64,000 nt of DNA from contig NZ_QNRE01000003.1 of the NCBI RefSeq assembly GCF_003315035.1, forward strand, positions 555,375 through 619,374, in the 5' to 3' direction. The notes beneath the pieces were generated by a model that saw nothing but the letters and a program-made list of their open reading frames with translations, was not told the DNA's origin and did not search any database. A program made the translations under genes and the position numbers. This document shows positions 53,751 through 62,402 of the stretch, piece by piece. The stretch is from Nocardia puris. GTDB taxonomy: Bacteria > Actinomycetota > Actinomycetes > Mycobacteriales > Mycobacteriaceae. Numbering within the stretch: position 1 is the first letter of the stretch; the number at the start of each line of letters is the position of its first letter.

Positions 53751-54788
53751 CTAAATCCCTGCGGCATCGGCGATTTCGGTCGCCTTACGCACCAGCGCGT
53801 CGATGCGCTCGACGGTCGGCGTGCCCGCCGCCGCCTTGTTCTGCGGCTCGTCCATGGCGCGGCGCATCACGCCCTCGGCGATCACCGCGACCTTCCACAG
53901 ACCGAGCACCTGCCAGTACCACAGGGCGGCCGCGTCGCGGCCGGTCTCGGCCAGGTACTGCTCGGCCAGTTCGTCGCGGGTCGGGAACCCGGGCAGGGTG
54001 GAGGCCGGGAAGTCGCCGCCGGTGTCCTCGCCGGGTTCCGGCCAGTAGGCGAGCATGCTGCCCATATCGGCCAGCGGCTCACCGAGTGTGGAGAGTTCCC
54101 AGTCCAGGGCCGCCACCAGATCGCCGGATGCGCGGTCGGCGATGACGTTGCGCAGGTGGAAATCGCCGTGCACCAAGGTGATTTCGCGCTGTTCGGGAAT
54201 GGCGGCCACCAGCCTGCGGGTGAGGGCGTCGAGTTCGGGCAGCTCCCTGGTCTTGGACTGTTCCCACTGGCCGGCCCAGCGTTTCAGCTGCCGCTGCGCG
54301 TACGGCTTGTGGCTGGCCAGATCCGACAGCCCGACGGCCTCGATGTCGACGGCGTGGATCTTCGCCAGCGTGCGCGGCAGTTCCCGCGCGATGTGGGCGC
54401 GCCGCTCGGGGGTGAGCGACCGCGCGATCTCCATCGTGTCGATGACCTGGCCGTCGACGAATTCCATCAGCACCAGCGGCACGTCCGAGACCGCCGCGTC
54501 CTGGGTGACGCCGAGGATGCGCGGCGCGGGCACGTCGGTGTGCTCCAGCGCCGCGATGATGCGCGCCTCGCGCACCACGTCGTGCGCCGAGGCCAGCAGG
54601 TGCCCGAGCGGCGGCCTGCGCAGCACCCAGCGCCGGTCGGCGGCATCGGTCACCAGGTAGGTCAGATTGGATTGGCCGAGCCCGATCCGCTGGAACCGCA
54701 ACGGTTTCGCGTGTTCGACGCCCAGCGCGTCGAGCCACTCCGCCACCGCCGCCGGATCGACCGCGGTGGTGTCCCGTACCTCAGGCAT
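53751..54788 (-). CDS. APH-fold kinase, ACAD10/11 kinase-domain-like (LvaA-like)
   Basis: 345-aa aminoglycoside-phosphotransferase-fold kinase: GLGQSNLTYLVT (nucleotide loop), RRPPLGHLLASAHDVVREAR (Lys/Glu region), LVHGDFHLRNVI (catalytic Brenner motif with Asp) and ALDWELSTLGEPLADMG (metal-binding DWE). The PPLGHLLASAH and DWELSTLGEPLADM stretches are those of the kinase domain of ACAD10/11 and of P. putida LvaA, which phosphorylate the 4-hydroxyl of 4-hydroxyacyl-CoA. It overlaps the SDR gene before it by eight bases. In older annotation such genes are called FadE36-like or aminoglycoside kinases; resistance is unlikely here. Confidence 0.9.
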   Translation of the reverse strand: MPEVRDTTAVDPAAVAEWLDALGVEHAKPLRFQRIGLGQSNLTYLVTDAADRRWVLRRPPLGHLLASAHDVVREARIIAALEHTDVPAPRILGVTQDAAVSDVPLVLMEFVDGQVIDTMEIARSLTPERRAHIARELPRTLAKIHAVDIEAVGLSDLASHKPYAQRQLKRWAGQWEQSKTRELPELDALTRRLVAAIPEQREITLVHGDFHLRNVIADRASGDLVAALDWELSTLGEPLADMGSMLAYWPEPGEDTGGDFPASTLPGFPTRDELAEQYLAETGRDAAALWYWQVLGLWKVAVIAEGVMRRAMDEPQNKAAAGTPTVERIDALVRKATEIADAAGI

Positions 54789-55563
54789 CGACCGGCACCC
54801 CCTGGCGGAACAGGGCGGCGTTGCCGAGCCGCTGACCGCCGTCGATCACCATCGTCTCGCCGGTCACCCAGCTCGCCGCGTCGGAGGCCAGGAAGGCGAC
54901 GGCCGCGCCGATGTCCTCCGGTTCACCGATCCGGTTCAGCGCCGTCATCTGGGTGAGCAGGCCCTCATGTTCCTGCCACAGCGCCGCCGCCAGTTTGGTG
55001 CGCACCACGCCCGGCGCGACCGCGTTCACCCGGATGCGCGGCGAAAGTTCCAGCGCCAGTTGCTTGGTGAGGTGGATCAGCGCGGCCTTGGTGGCGTTGT
55101 AGAGACCGAGATTCGGTTCGAAACCGAGTCCGCCGATGGAGGCGGTGTTGATCACGGAGCCGCCGTGCTCACCCATCCAGGTCTCGGCGGCCAGCGAGGT
55201 CCACAGGATCGGCGCCCACAGGTTCACGTCGAAGGTCTTGCGGAACCGGGCGTGATCCTGGTCGATCACCGGGCCGAAGGCCGGGTTGGTGCCCGCATTG
55301 TTCACGAGAATGTCCACGCTGCCGAACTTCTCGAGCGTCAGCTCGATGCACCGGCGCGCCGCGTCCTCCTCGACGGCGTGCGCGGCCACGCCCAGCGCCG
55401 AGCCGCCCACCTGCGCGGCCGCGGCGTCGGCGGACTCCTGCGAGCGCGAGGTCAGCACCACGTTGCCGCCCGCCGCCGCGATGGCGTGCGCCGCGGCGAG
55501 GCCGATGCCGCGGGAGGCGCCGGTGATGATGGCGGTGCGCCCGCTCAGATCGATACCCGTCAT
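54781..55563 (-). CDS. short-chain dehydrogenase/reductase
   Basis: 260-aa SDR with TGASRGIGLAAAHAIAAAG, NNAGTNPA, the Ser of NTASIGG and YNATK as Tyr-Lys, plus NAVAPGVVRTKL and the C-terminal VTGETMVIDGGQRL typical of FabG-like enzymes. ATG 55563 overlaps the dehydrogenase stop (TGATG) and the stop overlaps the kinase start, so all three are coupled. It probably handles a 3- or 4-hydroxyacyl/ketoacyl-CoA interconversion (LvaD position in the levulinate pathway). Confidence 0.9.
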   Translation of the reverse strand: MTGIDLSGRTAIITGASRGIGLAAAHAIAAAGGNVVLTSRSQESADAAAAQVGGSALGVAAHAVEEDAARRCIELTLEKFGSVDILVNNAGTNPAFGPVIDQDHARFRKTFDVNLWAPILWTSLAAETWMGEHGGSVINTASIGGLGFEPNLGLYNATKAALIHLTKQLALELSPRIRVNAVAPGVVRTKLAAALWQEHEGLLTQMTALNRIGEPEDIGAAVAFLASDAASWVTGETMVIDGGQRLGNAALFRQGVPVDA

Positions 55564-56810
55564 CACGCCGTCACCTTCTGTCCGTTGGTCGCGGCGGCCT
55601 CGGCCGCGCGGTACTTGCCGAGTTCCTGGCGCGCGATGGCGCGCTTGTGCACCTCGTCGGGGCCGTCGGCCAGCCGCAGCGTGCGCAGGTGCGCCCACGC
55701 CATGGCGAGCGGGAAGTCCTCGGTGACGCCGCCGGCGCCGTGCACCTGGATGGCGCGGTCCACGATCTTCAGCGCGATATTGGGCGCGGCCACCTTGATC
55801 GCGGCGATCTCGGTGCGCGCCTCCTTGTTGCCGACGGTGTCCATCAGGTGGGCGGCCTTGAGGGTGAGCAATCGGATCATCTCGATCTCGATGCGCGCCT
55901 CGGCGATCCAGTCCTGGATATTGGCGTTCTCGCTGATCGGCTTGCCGAAGGTGCTGCGCGACCGGGCCCGCTTGCACATCAATTCCAGTGCGCGCTCGGC
56001 CATTCCGATCGACCGCATGCAGTGGTGGATGCGGCCGGGGCCCAGGCGGGCCTGGCTGATCGCGAAGCCCTCACCCTCCCCCTTGAGCACATCCTTGGCC
56101 GGCACCCGCACGTCCTCGAACTCGATCTCGGCGTGGCCCTCGCGGTCCTGGTAGCCGAACACCGGCAGGCTGCGCACCACCGTGACGCCGGGCGCGTCGA
56201 TGGGCACCACCATCATCGACTGCTGCCGGTGCGGGGCGGCGGTCGGATCGGTCTTGCCCATCACGATCAGCACCTTGCAGTTCTTGTGCATCGCGTTGGA
56301 GGCGAACCACTTCCGGCCGTTGAGCAGGTAGTCGCCGCCGTCGCGCACCATGGACAGCTCCACGTTGGTCGCGTCCGAACTCGCCACGGCGGGCTCGGTC
56401 ATGGCGAACGCCGACGCCATGGTGCCCTCCAGCAGCGGCTTCAGGTATTTCTCCTTGTGCTCGTCGGTGCCGAAGAGCGTGAGCACTTCCATATTGCCGG
56501 TGTCGGGCGCGTTGCAATTACACGCCTCGGAGGCGATGACGCTGCGGCCCATGATCTCGGCCAGCGGCGCGTACTCCAGGTTCGTGAGCCCCGGGCCCCA
56601 CTCCGGGTGCGGGTGGAAGAGGTTCCACAGCCCGCGGCGGCGCGCCTCGGCCTTGAGCTCCTCCAGGATCGGCGGCTGGAAGTGCGGATCACCGGATTCC
56701 CGCATCTGCCGCTCGTAGACCTCTTCGGCGGGATAGATGTGCGACTCCATGAAGTCGAGCAGATCCGCCTGATACTTCGCGGCGCGATCGGAGATATCGA
56801 ACAGGGACAT
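55563..56810 (-). CDS. acyl-CoA dehydrogenase, ACAD10/11 (LvaC)-like
   Basis: 415-aa FAD enzyme of the acyl-CoA dehydrogenase family. Motifs: [35 protein letters not shown] (FAD/acyl site), [21 protein letters not shown] and, most telling, [19 protein letters not shown], which is the signature of the ACAD10/11 subgroup, not of ordinary beta-oxidation FadE. In that subgroup the enzyme eliminates phosphate from 4-phosphoacyl-CoA to give enoyl-CoA. The end has [21 protein letters not shown]. First gene of a six-gene operon (this, SDR, kinase, quinone reductase, HAD, TetR). Confidence 0.92.
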   Translation of the reverse strand: MSLFDISDRAAKYQADLLDFMESHIYPAEEVYERQMRESGDPHFQPPILEELKAEARRRGLWNLFHPHPEWGPGLTNLEYAPLAEIMGRSVIASEACNCNAPDTGNMEVLTLFGTDEHKEKYLKPLLEGTMASAFAMTEPAVASSDATNVELSMVRDGGDYLLNGRKWFASNAMHKNCKVLIVMGKTDPTAAPHRQQSMMVVPIDAPGVTVVRSLPVFGYQDREGHAEIEFEDVRVPAKDVLKGEGEGFAISQARLGPGRIHHCMRSIGMAERALELMCKRARSRSTFGKPISENANIQDWIAEARIEIEMIRLLTLKAAHLMDTVGNKEARTEIAAIKVAAPNIALKIVDRAIQVHGAGGVTEDFPLAMAWAHLRTLRLADGPDEVHKRAIARQELGKYRAAEAAATNGQKVTA

Positions 56811-56906
56811 CCTGGCTCCTGACGGTCGGGCGGGTTGTCGGTGGGGCGCGATCCGGCGCCGGGAGACATCGGATCCGCGATCCACATCCCTCCCCAAGGG
56901 TATATC

Positions 56907-56920
56907 TGAAACCGGCTTCA
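56907..56920. promoter_or_regulatory. near-palindrome in the operon promoter
   Basis: TGAAACCGGCTTCA is a 14-base inverted repeat with one mismatched pair, 97 bases upstream of the dehydrogenase start. TGACACCAACTTCAA before the MHS transporter gene (48529) matches its 15-base extended form at 12 positions, hinting that the same regulator controls import and degradation. Confidence 0.45.
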
Positions 56921-57083
56921 ATTTCAAGTATCGCCAGCGGAAATGGTCGTTCACCTGCGTATACGGTAGTCGAATTCTGTGCATCAGAGCGGTTGTTTCG
57001 AGGGCGGAAACCCACCGATGCGCCGCCGGCGCCGAGACGCCCGGCTTGCACTCAACCGCAGTTGAGTTGCGACCGTCGCTCGC

Positions 57084-57233
57084 ATGGCGCTGTCGAACAC
57101 CGAGGCCGACCTGCAGGCGGCCGGGCCACCACCGGAACGGCGGCCTCGCCACGCGCTCGCCTTCCCCTCGATCCTGTCGATCCCCTACACGATCGACACG
57201 ACCCTGACCCGGCTCGCCGCCGCCCTGCGGTGA
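57084..57233 (+). CDS. possible short ORF or gene remnant
   Basis: ATG-started 49-codon frame (ending [23 protein letters not shown]) with a GC-rich codon pattern but no good ribosome site. The end reads like a protein C-terminus; the front is low-complexity. It lies between two minus-strand genes. Probably a remnant. Confidence 0.25.
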   Translation: MALSNTEADLQAAGPPPERRPRHALAFPSILSIPYTIDTTLTRLAAALR

Positions 57234-57265
57234 CATCAAGGGCCTTCCCCGAAAACGATTGCCGC

Positions 57266-57931
57266 TCAATGGAACACCACCGTGAGCGCGGTGTGCAGCG
57301 ACGCCGCCGCCACCATGGCGGCGTGCGCCGCGTCCATCGCCACGAGCACCACTCGCTCCCCGCCACCGGAGCGCTCCCCCGGCGCGGCCACCAGCACCAC
57401 GGCGGCGTCGACGGCCAGGGCTCGCGCGGGCCGCGCGCCGGTGCCCTGTTCGCCGCCGCCGATGACGTCCACGCGGTCGCCCGCGCGCAGGATCTCCGCG
57501 ACGGCGGTATCGGCGAGGCGGATCGGCACGATCCTGGCGTCGGCGCCACCCGTCGCGACGTGCGCGAGCCTCGGGCCGACCACCCGCAGGTCGGTGAAGA
57601 TCTCGCCCGCGCGCATACCGCCGGTCAGCGTCGAGCCGACCAGATCGGCGGTGGAGGTGGTGGCGCCCTCGGGCAGCGTGCCGGATTCGCGCGGCACCGT
57701 GCGCAGATCACCCGGTTCGAGTAAGCGGCCCGGCGCCAGTTCGCGCTCCGCGACCACGACCTCGGTGCGGGCGGCCTCCGGGTCGCCACGCACGACGAGG
57801 ATCAGCGCGAGGACGGCGAGCGCGGCGGCCAGCAGCCGCCGCAGCAGGACACCGTCGGCCCAGGACGGGCGATTGTGGAGCACCGACCGCAGGGTGTCGG
57901 CGCGTCCGAGATCGGCGAGTGCGCGAGTCAT
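57266..57931 (-). CDS. SAF-domain (CpaB/RcpC-like) membrane protein
   Basis: 221 aa. One membrane segment (about 30-47) precedes an SAF/CpaB-type domain: [22 protein letters not shown], then [22 protein letters not shown] and [23 protein letters not shown]. In Flp pili CpaB sits in the assembly machine, but no tad genes are here. A homologue (Rv0990c region) precedes the same FmdB/cyclo-ligase genes in mycobacteria, so it belongs to the conserved block. Function unknown. Confidence 0.8.
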   Translation of the reverse strand: MTRALADLGRADTLRSVLHNRPSWADGVLLRRLLAAALAVLALILVVRGDPEAARTEVVVAERELAPGRLLEPGDLRTVPRESGTLPEGATTSTADLVGSTLTGGMRAGEIFTDLRVVGPRLAHVATGGADARIVPIRLADTAVAEILRAGDRVDVIGGGEQGTGARPARALAVDAAVVLVAAPGERSGGGERVVLVAMDAAHAAMVAAASLHTALTVVFH

Positions 57932-58019
57932 GGCCGAAGCCTATGGCCGCGAGCACCCCCGACAGGCCCCGGAAACGACCTCCTGTGGAGACCGCCGGGC
58001 CTGGGGATGAATCAGGAAA

Positions 58020-58322
58020 TCAGCTGGCCACGGCCGTGCTGGTGGACGAACTCGCGGTGCTGGAAGACGCCGACGAACCCGAATCCGAACTCGACGAACT
58101 CGACCCGCCGTCGGACTTGGCCGGCTCGCTCGCGGTGGACGCGCCGCCGCGGCTGTCGGTGCGGTAGAAGCCGCTGCCCTTGAACACGATGCCCACGGAG
58201 TTGAACAGCTTGCGCAGCTTCCCGGAGCACTTCTCGCAGACGGTCAGCGCATCGTCGGAGAAGGACTGCACGATGTCGAAGCGGTTGTCACACTGGGTGC
58301 ACGCGTATGAATAGGTTGGCAC
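58020..58322 (-). CDS. FmdB-type zinc-ribbon protein (Ruc/Rv0991c-like)
   Basis: 100 aa. The N-terminal zinc ribbon MPTYSYACTQCDNRFD...CEKCSGKLRK has two CxxC knuckles; then GIVFKGSGFYRTD, the usual FmdB end. The last 45 residues are a disordered Ser/Ala tail. The M. tuberculosis homologue (Rv0991c, Ruc) is a redox-regulated chaperone that works with Hsp70 after oxidation of the zinc cysteines, and it is encoded at the same position. The same role is likely here. Confidence 0.88.
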   Translation of the reverse strand: MPTYSYACTQCDNRFDIVQSFSDDALTVCEKCSGKLRKLFNSVGIVFKGSGFYRTDSRGGASTASEPAKSDGGSSSSSSDSGSSASSSTASSSTSTAVAS

Positions 58323-58391
58323 AGGATCCTCCGCAGGTTTCGTCGATCTAGCACTCTACCGCCGACAGTGCCAACGCCGCCAATCGGCCGT

Positions 58392-58985
58392 TCATTCCGC
58401 TGGACGGCCGCCCAGCCGCCGCAGTCCGCCGCGCGGGGTCAGCGCCCAGCCCATCCGCAGGTCGTGCGGCTCTTCCGGCAGCGATTCCACCAGCTCGTCG
58501 TCGCGCACCACGGCGACCAGCAGCGCGTCCGGCCGCGCCGCGCCCAACGTCCGGTCGTAGTGCCCGGCCCCGCGACCGAGCCGCACCCCGCGCCGGTCCA
58601 CAGCGAGCGCCGGAATGAGAATCAGCCCCGCTTTCCCGACCGCGTCACTCCCCAGCCGCGGTCCCGCGGGTTCCCGCAACCCATACTTCGCCGGGCGCAG
58701 GTCACGTTCCCCCGTGTACTCCGCCCAATCGAGCGGTTCCTTCCCCCCGGTCAGCGGCAGCAGCACCCGCGCTCCCCCTGCGCGCAACGCGTCCAGCATC
58801 GCGATCGACCCCGGCTCGCTCCCCACCGGGACATACGCGCACACCCACTCCGGAACGTCCAGGCCGGCGACCGTTTCCGCCAATCCCGCGGCGTCGCGGG
58901 CCCGCTCCTCCGCGGGAACAGCTGAGCGCCGAGTGAGAATCTCCGCACGCCATGCATGTTTGTCCCGCCCACCGGGCATGTTCAT
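58392..58985 (-). CDS. 5-formyltetrahydrofolate cyclo-ligase
   Basis: 197-aa MTHFS enzyme converting 5-formyl-THF to 5,10-methenyl-THF with ATP. Features: KHAWRAEILTRRSAVP (basic N-terminal helix), VCAYVPVGSEPGSIAML, GLREPAGPRLG, LILIPALAVDRRGVRLGRGAGHYDRTL (phosphate/folate loop) and a C-terminal strand. ATG 58985 is preceded after seven bases by TATGGT, a fair -10 for a leaderless mRNA; in-frame ATGs at 58997 and 58979 are alternatives. Divergent from galU, as in mycobacteria. Confidence 0.9.
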   Translation of the reverse strand: MNMPGGRDKHAWRAEILTRRSAVPAEERARDAAGLAETVAGLDVPEWVCAYVPVGSEPGSIAMLDALRAGGARVLLPLTGGKEPLDWAEYTGERDLRPAKYGLREPAGPRLGSDAVGKAGLILIPALAVDRRGVRLGRGAGHYDRTLGAARPDALLVAVVRDDELVESLPEEPHDLRMGWALTPRGGLRRLGGRPAE

Positions 58986-59064
58986 GAGGATCACCATAAG
59001 CTCACCGGGTGCCGCGCGGTCGCGACGACCGCCCGGCCATGGCACGGATGGATAGGGTGTGCGT

Positions 59065-60021
59065 ATGACAGCAATGGCAGGACCGTCCGCGAACGACGCG
59101 GCGTTGTCGTGTTTCCGCACGGCCGTCGTGCCCGCGGCAGGGCTCGGGACCCGGTTCCTGCCCGCGACGAAGACGGTGCCCAAGGAACTGCTGCCCGTGG
59201 TCGACACCCCGGGCATCGAGCTCGTCGCCACCGAGGCGGCCGAATCCGGCGCCGAACGGCTGGTGATCGTGACCTCGCCGGGCAAGGACGGCGTGGTGGC
59301 GCACTTCGTCGAGGACCTGGTGCTGGAGAGCACGCTCGCCGAGCGCGGCAAATTCCAGTTGCTGGAGAAGGTCCGCAAGGCGCCCGCGCTGCTGGACGTG
59401 ACCTCGGTCGTGCAGGAGGAGCCGCTCGGCCTCGGCCACGCCGTCGCCCAGGCCGAACGGGTCCTCGACGACGACGAGGACGCGATCGCCATCCTGCTCC
59501 CCGACGATCTGGTGCTGCCCTCCGGCGTGCTCGACGTGATGAGCCGGGTCCGCCGCAAGCGCGGCGGCAGCGTGCTGTGCGCCATCGACGTGCCGAAAGA
59601 CCAGGTCAGCGCCTACGGCGTCTTCGACGTGGCCACCGTGCCCGACGCGGTGAACCCGAACGTGCTGCGCGTCAACGGCATGGTGGAGAAGCCCGCCCTG
59701 GCCGACGCGCCCTCCACCTTCGCCGCCGCAGGCCGCTACCTGCTCGACCGAGCCATCTTCGACGCGCTGCGCCGGATCGAGCCCGGCGCCGGGGGTGAGC
59801 TGCAACTCACCGATGCCATCGCGCTGCTGATCGCGGAGGGTCACCCGGTCCACGTGGTGGTCCACCGTGGGTCGCGCCACGATCTGGGCAACCCGGGCGG
59901 CTATCTTCGAGCTGCGGTCGATTTCGCACTGGAGCGGGAGGAATACGGCCCCGCCCTGCGGGAGTGGTTGCAGCACCGGCTCGGTCCCGACTGGGATCCG
60001 CAGCTGGTGACCGGCGAATAG
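59065..60021 (+). CDS. galU: UTP-glucose-1-phosphate uridylyltransferase
   Basis: Makes UDP-glucose for cell-wall polysaccharides and glycolipids. 318 aa: VVPAAGLGTRFLPATKTVPKE (nucleotide loop with catalytic Arg/Lys), VVDTPGIELVATEAAESG, LPDDLVLP (metal Asp pair), VEKP and GGELQLTDAI, GSRHDLGNPGGYLRA. The start ATG 59065 follows TAGGGT (59053-59058) by six bases, typical of a leaderless mRNA; a GTG two codons earlier is in frame. First of the galU-glp-rimJ series. Confidence 0.95.
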   Translation: MTAMAGPSANDAALSCFRTAVVPAAGLGTRFLPATKTVPKELLPVVDTPGIELVATEAAESGAERLVIVTSPGKDGVVAHFVEDLVLESTLAERGKFQLLEKVRKAPALLDVTSVVQEEPLGLGHAVAQAERVLDDDEDAIAILLPDDLVLPSGVLDVMSRVRRKRGGSVLCAIDVPKDQVSAYGVFDVATVPDAVNPNVLRVNGMVEKPALADAPSTFAAAGRYLLDRAIFDALRRIEPGAGGELQLTDAIALLIAEGHPVHVVVHRGSRHDLGNPGGYLRAAVDFALEREEYGPALREWLQHRLGPDWDPQLVTGE

Positions 60022-60124
60022 CGGGCGCGCGGGACTTCCGCGCGACACGGGCCGTCGGGTAGTACAGAGGGTTCACCGGACGCGGCGGTCCGGTCGAGGT
60101 GCGGAAAGGATCGGGAAGAGCTGG

Positions 60125-61378
60125 ATGCGCTCGGTTGAGGATCAGCAGATCAAGGTGACCGCGGCGGCGGTCGCGCCCAGGCCGGTGCGCGTCGCGATCT
60201 CCGAGGCCCAGGGCCTGCTGTGCGCCGAGGACGTGGTCACCGAGCGTCCGCTGCCCGGTTTCGACCAGGCGGCCATCGACGGATACGCGGTGCGCAGCGT
60301 CGACGTGTCCGCGGCCGGCTCCGACATCCGCGACGAGGACGGCGACCTCGTCGACCTCACGCTGCCCGTGGTCGGCGAAGTGGTGGCCGGTTCGCGCCAG
60401 CCGATCCGGCTGCAACCGCGCCAGACGGTGCGCGTCGACACGGGCGCCCCGCTGCCGACGCTGGCCGACGCCGTGCTGCCGCTGGACTTCACCGACGGCG
60501 GCCGCGCCAGGATCCGAATCTACGAGCCGGTGCGCTCCGGCGATTACGTGCGCCGCATCGGCGACGACGTGCAGCCCGGCGACGTCGCCGTGCGCGCGGG
60601 CACCATCATCGGCCCGGCCCAGGTGGGTCTGCTCGCCGCCGTCGGCCAGGACAAGGTGCTGGTGCATCCGCGCCCGCGCCTGTCGGTGATCTCGGTGGGC
60701 GGCGAACTCATCGACATCGACCGCACACCCGGCCCCGGCCAGGTCTACGACGTGAACTCCTACGCGCTGGCCGCCGCCGCGCGCGACGCGGGCGCCGACG
60801 TGAACCGCGTCGGCATCGTCAGCACCGACGCCCGCCGGCTGCGCGACGTGGTGGAGGGCCAGCTGGTGCGCTCGGAGGTCGTGGTGATCGCGGGCGCGGT
60901 CGGCGGGTCGGCCTCCGAACAGGTGCGCGAGGCGCTGGAAGGGCTCGGTGACCTCGAAATCGCCAGGGTCGCCATGCATCCCGGCTCGGTGCAGGGATTC
61001 GGCAGGCTCGGGCGCGACGAGGTGCCGACGTTCCTGCTGCCCGCCAATCCGGTCGGCGCGCTGGTGGTGTTCGAGGTGATGGTGCGGCCGCTGATCCGGA
61101 TCGCGCTGGGCCGCAGACATCCGATGCGCCGCGTCATCCGGGCCAGGACCATCACGCCCATCAGCTCGATGGAAGGCCGCAAAGGTTATCTGCGGGCGCA
61201 GCTCATGCGCGACGAGACCACCGGCGACTACCTGGTGCAGCCGCTCGGCGGCTCGGGGTCCTCGCACCTGCTCACCACCATGGCCGAGGCGAACAGCCTG
61301 ATCATCATCGATCCGGAGGACACCGAGGTGAGGACCGGGGACGAGGTTCAGGTCGCCTTTCTCTCCCAGCGCGGCTGA
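60125..61378 (+). CDS. glp: gephyrin-like MoeA homologue (Glp)
   Basis: 417-aa protein with full MoeA/gephyrin architecture (MoeA N-domain, MoCF/MPT-binding domain about 175-315, C-terminal beta domain). LPGFDQAAIDGYAVR keeps the first Asp motif, but the catalytic MoeA motifs are altered: GDEL is GGEL in SVISVGGELIDID, and SGGVSVGEADY is replaced by IAGAVGGSASEQ. That favours a structural, non-enzymatic role. In Corynebacterium the gephyrin-like Glp binds FtsZ and the membrane receptor GlpR. Here the GlpR/SepX-like gene lies two genes downstream. It is often labelled moeA in genomes. It starts 103 bases after galU and ends three bases before rimJ. Confidence 0.88.
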   Translation: MRSVEDQQIKVTAAAVAPRPVRVAISEAQGLLCAEDVVTERPLPGFDQAAIDGYAVRSVDVSAAGSDIRDEDGDLVDLTLPVVGEVVAGSRQPIRLQPRQTVRVDTGAPLPTLADAVLPLDFTDGGRARIRIYEPVRSGDYVRRIGDDVQPGDVAVRAGTIIGPAQVGLLAAVGQDKVLVHPRPRLSVISVGGELIDIDRTPGPGQVYDVNSYALAAAARDAGADVNRVGIVSTDARRLRDVVEGQLVRSEVVVIAGAVGGSASEQVREALEGLGDLEIARVAMHPGSVQGFGRLGRDEVPTFLLPANPVGALVVFEVMVRPLIRIALGRRHPMRRVIRARTITPISSMEGRKGYLRAQLMRDETTGDYLVQPLGGSGSSHLLTTMAEANSLIIIDPEDTEVRTGDEVQVAFLSQRG

Positions 61379-61381
61379 AGC

Positions 61382-62041
61382 GTGGAGTCGATGAACGTCT
61401 TCCGGGTCACGCAGCATCCGGGGTGGCCCGCGCACCTGGGCCCGGTGCGCGTCGCGGCGGGCAAAGTGACGTTGCGGCCGGTGCGATTGCGCGACGCGGC
61501 CGCGTGGAGCCGCATCCGGCTGCGCGACCGCGAACACCTCGAACCGTGGGAGCCGACCGGGCGCGGCGCCTGGGAGGCGCGCAACCACGCGTCGAACTGG
61601 CCGTCGCTGTGGTCGAGCCTGAAAGCCGAGGCCAGGCGCGGATCGATGATCCCGCTCGTGATCGAGGTGGACGGTACTTTCAGCGGCCAGTTGACGATCG
61701 GCAACATCGTGCGCGGGGCCTTGCGCTCGGCCTGGATCGGGTACTGGGTGGCCAAGGACCTCAGCGGGCAGGGGGTCGCGACGGCCGCGCTCGCACTCGG
61801 TCTCGACCACTGCTTCGGCCCCGTCGGACTGCACCGCGTCGAGGCGACGGTGCGGCCGGAAAACCTTGCCAGCCAGGCCGTTCTGCGCAATGTGGGCTTC
61901 CGGGAGGAAGGTCTGCTGCGGCGCTATCTCGACGTGGACGGCGCCTGGCGCGACCACCTGCTGGTCGGGCTCACCGTCGAGGAGATCAGCGGCACGGTGC
62001 TGGACCGGCTGGTGCGCGACGGGCGGGTCATCCTGCCCTGA
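61382..62041 (+). CDS. rimJ: GNAT N-acetyltransferase, RimJ-like
   Basis: 219-aa GNAT enzyme of the ribosomal-protein-alanine acetyltransferase type. Motifs: VTLRPVRLRDAAAWSRIRLRDR, GQLTIGNIVRGALRSAWIGYWV, the acetyl-CoA loop SGQGVATAALALGLDH (Q/RxxGxG/A), and HRVEATVRPENLASQAVLRNVGF. The GTG 61382 begins three bases after glp; ATG 61391 is an in-frame alternative. It is cotranscribed with glp, as in mycobacteria (moeA1-rimJ). The protein target is not known. Confidence 0.9.
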   Translation: MESMNVFRVTQHPGWPAHLGPVRVAAGKVTLRPVRLRDAAAWSRIRLRDREHLEPWEPTGRGAWEARNHASNWPSLWSSLKAEARRGSMIPLVIEVDGTFSGQLTIGNIVRGALRSAWIGYWVAKDLSGQGVATAALALGLDHCFGPVGLHRVEATVRPENLASQAVLRNVGFREEGLLRRYLDVDGAWRDHLLVGLTVEEISGTVLDRLVRDGRVILP

Positions 62042-62402
62042 ACGCTCGAATTGGTTGCTGCCGCATAGCTGAATGGCGTGCGGCGCACCGCATCACACAA
62101 TCGATAGACGGCCGGGAACGATACCGCCGTGACACGTCATGTCCGGCGCGAAACGCGGATAGGTGGGGCAGATTTGTGACGGGTGTGGCGGATGTGCACG
62201 GCGCGCCTGCCGGATTCGCGCGGTGCGCCGAATTAACCTACGGACGTCGGTGCTGCGTCCTGCGGTATCGGCAGGGAGCCAGTGCGGCGCCGGTGACCGT
62301 GGGCCGCGTCCGAGCGCGTGAGCGGGACCGAACGCACACCGCGGTGCGTCACACCGGGCACGGGCACGGCGAGGAACAGGCGGGACCGGAGGTGATGACC
62401 TG
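62042..62402. other. intergenic region before glpR/sepX
   Basis: 361 bases without a recognised gene. It ends with a perfect ribosome site GGAGGTGAT (62388-62396). It probably contains a promoter for the divisome gene, but no clear -35/-10 pair was identified. Confidence 0.5.

Larger units (their letters stand above)
56811..57265. other. promoter region of the dehydrogenase operon and remnant
   Basis: 455 bases. The left part is the operon promoter, with an AT-richer stretch at 56900-56960 that contains TGAAACCGGCTTCA. The right part holds a 50-codon plus-strand frame (57084-57233). Nothing else recognised. Confidence 0.45.

Noticed and set aside
53751..54788. Aminoglycoside resistance kinase
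   Set aside because: The sequence matches the ACAD10/11-LvaA kinase subgroup and lies in a fatty-acid-type operon, not a resistance context.
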